A stretch of 9,171 nucleotides of DNA. Source: Methanosarcinaceae archaeon. Its GTDB lineage: Archaea > Halobacteriota > Methanosarcinia > Methanosarcinales > Methanosarcinaceae. Each line of letters begins with the position of its first letter. Position 1 is the first letter of the stretch. Positions 6,016 through 9,171 of this stretch are shown here, piece after piece. Under the pieces are notes generated by a model. The model saw nothing but the letters and a program-made list of their open reading frames with translations, was not told where the DNA came from and did not search any database. The DNA lies in contig JAFGOO010000002.1 in NCBI GenBank assembly GCA_016926455.1, positions 1 to 9,171 of the forward strand. The letters are read 5' to 3'. The translations under genes and the position numbers were made by a program.

Positions 6016-8802
6016 TTAATTACTATTTTTCATTTTAAGCTGTTCTCTTATAAGCTTCGTTCCATGTTCGAGCGCTTCATCAATTTTGGTTCCATCAACA
6101 CCACCGCCACGTGCCATGTCCGGCCGGCCTCCACCTCCACCACCTACGATAGTAGACATTTCCCGTACTACATTACCAGCGTTCACCCCCTGCCTAACCG
6201 CAGTTTTACCCGCAGCCGCAACGATCTTCACCCCTTCAAAGTCACTTGCAAGCAGGGCGACTACATCTTCCTGTTCACTGAGTTTCCCTGCAACCTTTAA
6301 GATTTCCTCGTCATCAGAATCAGGAATCAAGCTGGCGATGACTCGAATCCCATTAATCTTCACTGCATCCTGAATCATCTGATGAACCCTTACGTGTGCA
6401 AGTTCTTCTTTTAACCTTGCGTTTTCTTTCTTGTAATCCTTCCATTCACCAAAGAACCTTTCAACTGTTATCGGTAGATGCTCTGGAGGCACACGAAGCG
6501 CGTTTGCAGACTTATGCAATAAGTCGTCTATTTCCTGCACAGCCAATACGGCAGCCTCGCCTGCTGCATACTCTATACGCTCAAATCCATCCTGAACATG
6601 CTCTGTCTTCAGTATCTTTATGGGACCAACGACACCCGTACTTGTGCAGTGAGTACCCGCACAGGCTTCAATGTCGTCAGCGACCTTAAGCACTCGTATC
6701 GATTTGCCAGGAGGTACGCCGCCCTGGTATAACCCAAAACCATATGTTTTTTCGGCAACGGTCCTGTCCATCCATTCGGCCACAACGCGTTTATTCTCCA
6801 TAACGGTTCGATTTGCTATGAGTTCTATCCTGTTTAATTCTTCAGGTGTGATACGTTTGTAATGGGATAGATCAAGACGCGCACGGTTTCTGGTCTTCTG
6901 TGCTCCTGCTTGCCAGATATGTTCACCAAGCACCTTTCTGGCCGCATCATTCACAATATGCGTTGCTGTGTGATGTTTGGCATGTGCCATACGCCGCTCT
7001 TCATCCACCTTGCCAACAACCAGATCACCTTTCCTGATTTGGAGTTCGTCTTCAATATCTTTAATCTCATGCACAACAATACTATTCACCAGTTGAACAT
7101 CCACAACATCTAGAATAACGTCCCCAACAGTGATAGTGCCATGGTCTGCAGGCTGTCCACCACCTTCTGGATAGAAAAGGGTACAATCAAGAACTATGTT
7201 AGTATCGAATACATCAAGTACTACTGCCTCGAACTCCATCCGGTTCGGTTCGTCATAGAACAGCCGTTTCGTTGCTGGAAGACGGCTGATGCGTTCAGCG
7301 AACGGAAACACCTTTTCCTCTTTTTCTTCTGCCTTACTGTGCCTTTCTGCCACCAGTGAATAAAATGTATCCGGAAGATCTACCTCAACACCCACTTCTG
7401 AAGCAGCCTCCTTTGAAATCTCAGGCGGGATTCCATGACTGTCATACATCTCGATTAATTTATCGAGTGGTATATTCTCCCCGCTTTTTTTATAATGGTT
7501 TGCTAATTTTTGGATCATCCGTCTTCCACGTGTCAGTGTATCTGCGAACTTCTGCTCTTCATGGTAGAGTATATCCTCAATAACATCGAAACGTTGTGCA
7601 AATTCTGGATATTCCGGTAGATTTTTGATATGCATATGAACGATTTCGGACAATGGAATTTTGATATCCAGATCTCGCATCATACGAAGAGTTCTTCGAA
7701 GTACCAGACGTGCAAGATACCCTGCTTTGACATTGGACGGGATGATCCCGTCACCTAGCATGAACGTCAAACACCTTGTGTGGTCTGTTATTGCATATAC
7801 GGTTTCCACTGGTTCTATTATGGATGCAAGCTTCTCCACGGTGGTACCAATATTGAATGCCACTTGCTTTCGAAGTTCGAACAAGTTAGCCTTTTCGCTT
7901 ACATCCATAAGCCCTGCAAGACGTGCATTCTGTGCAAGGATGTTCGCATATTCTGAATTATCCAGTTCATGTTCAATACCAGCAAGTCCCATTATTTCAT
8001 TGACTATTGAAGGAAAGATGGCGTCATAGATTGTCGGGGAACCTTTCGATGCCCATACAAACCTTTCAAGACCATAACCAGTATCAACAATGTAATTGTC
8101 CATTTTCGAGTAGTTTTCGTTTTTTATGGTTATCTCGCCATCTTTTGACTGCTTGAGATTCATGAAAACCAATGTGGCAACTTCGAGACCACCGAGAAGT
8201 ACTTCGAGACATGGTCCAGCATTGCCGCCCCCTGCCCATGGCTCCTCTTTGTACGTAACAGCCATAGGGTTTGATCCAAGTGAATTCAGAAGTTCGTCAC
8301 ATAGCTCAACGGTGCGATTTTTCCAGTAGATCTCGTTTGTTGTAGTGTTAAAAGCGTGATGTGCCATCATTTCAAAGGTTGTCAGGTGCCGCCCGCTCCT
8401 GCCCACAGCATCGAGGTCTGAAAGACGGATACACGGCTGGGAGATTGTCAGGGGATTTGCTGGAGGGGGAACCTCTCCTGATGTTACAAATGGCTGAAAA
8501 TCAGCAATTGATGCAATTGTAAGGTAAATGTCATCGCGCCATCTGGCAATCACAGGATACCTTTTAATCCGTGCGTGTCCTCTTTCTTCAAAAAATTTAA
8601 GGTAGTATTCCCGCATTTGTATAAGATCGTATTGTTTTTTGAAGGCAGGACTGCCAATAAACGAATATGGGTCACAGGGTGCGTCTCCACACGTTGTCCT
8701 GTCAATGTTGCGTGTCCAGAAATATTTACCACACTTTGGACACTGCTTTCGAATAAAGCCATTCTCAGAAAAAAAATCAAGTTGATATTCATCATCAAGC
8801 AT
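6016..8802 (-). CDS. alaS: Alanyl-tRNA synthetase, archaeal type
   Basis: Attaches alanine to tRNA-Ala in the cytoplasm and clears mischarged serine and glycine. It has 928 residues counted from ATG 8802, typical of archaeal AlaRS. The archaeal N-terminal extension carries C21-PK-C24 and C38-GDAP-C43. The class II catalytic core includes RHLTTFEMMAHHAFN and the motif-3-like DTGYGLERF. The editing domain has the metal ligands H611 and H615 (HTATH) with C714 and H718 (CAGTHC), all present. The C-terminal DHHA1 domain has the glycine-rich run ending GRPDMARGGG, about residues 885-905. A longer in-frame start, ATG 8823, adds seven residues, but a TATA box at 8833-8845 places the transcript start near 8811-8815, downstream of it. 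The shorter start also matches the usual archaeal beginning MLxDEYQL. Transcribed alone, convergent with the sensor kinase gene. Confidence 0.98.
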   Translation of the reverse strand: MLDDEYQLDFFSENGFIRKQCPKCGKYFWTRNIDRTTCGDAPCDPYSFIGSPAFKKQYDLIQMREYYLKFFEERGHARIKRYPVIARWRDDIYLTIASIADFQPFVTSGEVPPPANPLTISQPCIRLSDLDAVGRSGRHLTTFEMMAHHAFNTTTNEIYWKNRTVELCDELLNSLGSNPMAVTYKEEPWAGGGNAGPCLEVLLGGLEVATLVFMNLKQSKDGEITIKNENYSKMDNYIVDTGYGLERFVWASKGSPTIYDAIFPSIVNEIMGLAGIEHELDNSEYANILAQNARLAGLMDVSEKANLFELRKQVAFNIGTTVEKLASIIEPVETVYAITDHTRCLTFMLGDGIIPSNVKAGYLARLVLRRTLRMMRDLDIKIPLSEIVHMHIKNLPEYPEFAQRFDVIEDILYHEEQKFADTLTRGRRMIQKLANHYKKSGENIPLDKLIEMYDSHGIPPEISKEAASEVGVEVDLPDTFYSLVAERHSKAEEKEEKVFPFAERISRLPATKRLFYDEPNRMEFEAVVLDVFDTNIVLDCTLFYPEGGGQPADHGTITVGDVILDVVDVQLVNSIVVHEIKDIEDELQIRKGDLVVGKVDEERRMAHAKHHTATHIVNDAARKVLGEHIWQAGAQKTRNRARLDLSHYKRITPEELNRIELIANRTVMENKRVVAEWMDRTVAEKTYGFGLYQGGVPPGKSIRVLKVADDIEACAGTHCTSTGVVGPIKILKTEHVQDGFERIEYAAGEAAVLAVQEIDDLLHKSANALRVPPEHLPITVERFFGEWKDYKKENARLKEELAHVRVHQMIQDAVKINGIRVIASLIPDSDDEEILKVAGKLSEQEDVVALLASDFEGVKIVAAAGKTAVRQGVNAGNVVREMSTIVGGGGGGRPDMARGGGVDGTKIDEALEHGTKLIREQLKMKNSN

Positions 8803-8832
8803 AATTATTCCATCTATATGCATTATTATAAC

Positions 8833-8845
8833 GATATATTTTATT
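8833..8845 (-). promoter_or_regulatory. TATA box of alaS
   Basis: The minus strand reads AATAAAATATATC. Its centre near 8838 predicts a transcript start at about 8811-8815, giving a leader of about 10 bases before ATG 8802 and excluding ATG 8823. Confidence 0.55.
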
Positions 8846-8923
8846 CTACCACGTAACGCACCAATAGTTAAAAAGACTTCTTATCCATAATTTTTTATTC
8901 AGGTTACGAATAAGGTAGCAAGA

Positions 8924-8949
8924 AATCCCATGACTTTAGTTTCGGGATT
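8924..8949 (+). repeat. IS200/IS605-type end hairpin, partly decayed
   Basis: AATCCC (8924-8929) pairs perfectly with GGGATT (8944-8949). Inside are two mismatches, then GAC pairing with GTT around a TTTA loop. The pattern of a C-rich arm, GACTTTAGT and a G-rich arm closely resembles the hairpin near the right end of IS200/IS605 elements, which is also the 3' end of the TnpB-associated omegaRNA. The inner mismatches suggest decay. The name is from pattern memory, not a search. Confidence 0.5.
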
Positions 8950-8975
8950 AATGGCATTTAACTTTTAAGCCGAGA

Positions 8976-9001
8976 AGTCCCCTTTCGTAAGATGGGGGAT
9001 T
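8976..9001 (+). repeat. Second IS200/IS605-type hairpin with a GTAA loop
   Basis: AGTCCCC (8976-8982) pairs with GGGGATT (8995-9001). The stem continues inward through a T-G pair, a T-T mismatch, T-A and C-G to a GTAA tetraloop (8987-8990), which is of the stable GNRA class. It lies 26 bases after the first hairpin in the same orientation and about 85 bases before the tnpB start. It may be the left end of this element or the 3' end of a neighbouring relic. Confidence 0.5.
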
Positions 9002-9050
9002 AGAGGCGTAATATCCCAAAACAGCATTAGTATGTTCTCTATTTTATACA

Positions 9051-9064
9051 AAAAAATATATATG
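9051..9064 (+). promoter_or_regulatory. TATA-like box for tnpB
   Basis: AAAAAATATATATG lies about 25-30 bases before ATG 9087 and would give a nearly leaderless transcript. A second AT-rich stretch at 9065-9075 is closer than the usual distance. The whole region is AT-rich. Confidence 0.4.
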
Positions 9065-9086
9065 TTTTAAAATATAATGTCTATTA

Positions 9087-9171
9087 ATGCTTAAAGCCTA
9101 CAAATACCGTTTATATCCCAACAAAGAGCAACAAGAGCTTTTTATGAAACATATAGGTGCGTGTAGGTTTA
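9087..9171 (+). CDS. tnpB: TnpB (RNA-guided nuclease/OrfB of IS200/IS605), N-terminal fragment
   Basis: Twenty-eight codons are visible before the window ends. The peptide begins MLKAYKYRLYPNKEQQELF and continues to IGACRF, the hallmark N-terminus of the OrfB/TnpB helix-turn-helix domain (K-x-R-LYP-x-x-x-Q, then a helix ending GACRFV). TnpB proteins are RuvC-type nucleases guided by an omegaRNA made from the element's right end; they promote retention of the element. The catalytic residues lie outside the window, so activity cannot be judged. A competing ATG at 9077 meets a stop after five codons, so 9087 is the start. There is no Shine-Dalgarno sequence. Confidence 0.88.
   Translation, partial: MLKAYKYRLYPNKEQQELFMKHIGACRF

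Larger units (their letters stand above)
8921..9171 (+). mobile_element. IS200/IS605 (IS1341-type) element, left part only
   Basis: Two end-type hairpins are followed by a tnpB reading frame that leaves the window. No tnpA transposase is seen upstream, so this may be a tnpB-only element moved by a transposase elsewhere, or tnpA may lie beyond the edge. The left boundary is uncertain because two hairpins compete for the role of left end. A junction copy downstream would be needed to settle it. Confidence 0.5.

Noticed and set aside
6086..6373. Plus-strand frame rich in proline, with a run of prolines
   Set aside because: It is the antisense of the glycine-rich end of alaS; the proline run mirrors the glycine codons there.
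8803..8823. Longer alaS start at ATG 8823
   Set aside because: The predicted transcript start lies downstream of it, and archaeal AlaRS proteins usually begin at the position of ATG 8802.

Overview
The window looks like a chromosomal segment of a euryarchaeon, most likely a methanogen or methanogen relative of the Methanosarcinales type. The reasons are: an archaeal-type alanyl-tRNA synthetase with the N-terminal four-cysteine cluster; an isopropylmalate/homoisocitrate dehydrogenase whose substrate loop resembles methanogen AksF; archaeal TATA-like boxes 20-30 bases upstream of several starts; AT-rich intergenic DNA; and a signalling module (Cache-HAMP-PAS kinase, receiver-only regulator, DUF835-like-receiver protein) of a kind common in that order. 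The exact genus cannot be read from the sequence.

Layout. 1-27 (minus) is probably only the first nine codons of a gene running off the left edge. 138-1136 (minus) is the AksF/LeuB-family dehydrogenase with its own TATA box. 1146-1527 is AT-rich DNA with no convincing gene. 1528-1908 and 1971-3029 (both minus) are a stand-alone receiver protein and a two-domain protein with a degenerate P-loop-like (DUF835-like) N-terminus and a C-terminal receiver. A divergent intergenic region of about 240 bases with several short palindromes separates them from a plus-strand pair: a PhnD-type lipoprotein (body 3315-4223) and a membrane histidine kinase (4220-6010). These two overlap by 4 bases at a TTGA start/stop. 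6016-8802 (minus) is alaS, convergent with the kinase and only 5 bases from its stop codon. 8803-9086 holds the alaS promoter and two tandem IS200/IS605-type hairpins. At 9087 the N-terminus of a TnpB protein begins and runs off the right edge.

How the genes may work together. The central block (1528-6010) reads as one signalling cassette. A solute-binding protein of the phosphonate/phosphite type would be anchored to the outer membrane face. A sensor kinase translated in coupling with it would read its occupancy or conformation, and two receiver proteins encoded divergently would take the phosphoryl group. No ABC permease or ATPase lies next to the binding protein and neither receiver protein has a DNA-binding domain, so it appears to be a sensor rather than a transporter, with output probably through protein interaction. 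This is inference from context.

The most interesting points are the binding-protein/kinase/receiver cassette, an apparent +1 frameshift (UCU UAA) in the signal-peptide codons of the binding protein, and the tandem omegaRNA-end-like hairpins in front of tnpB.
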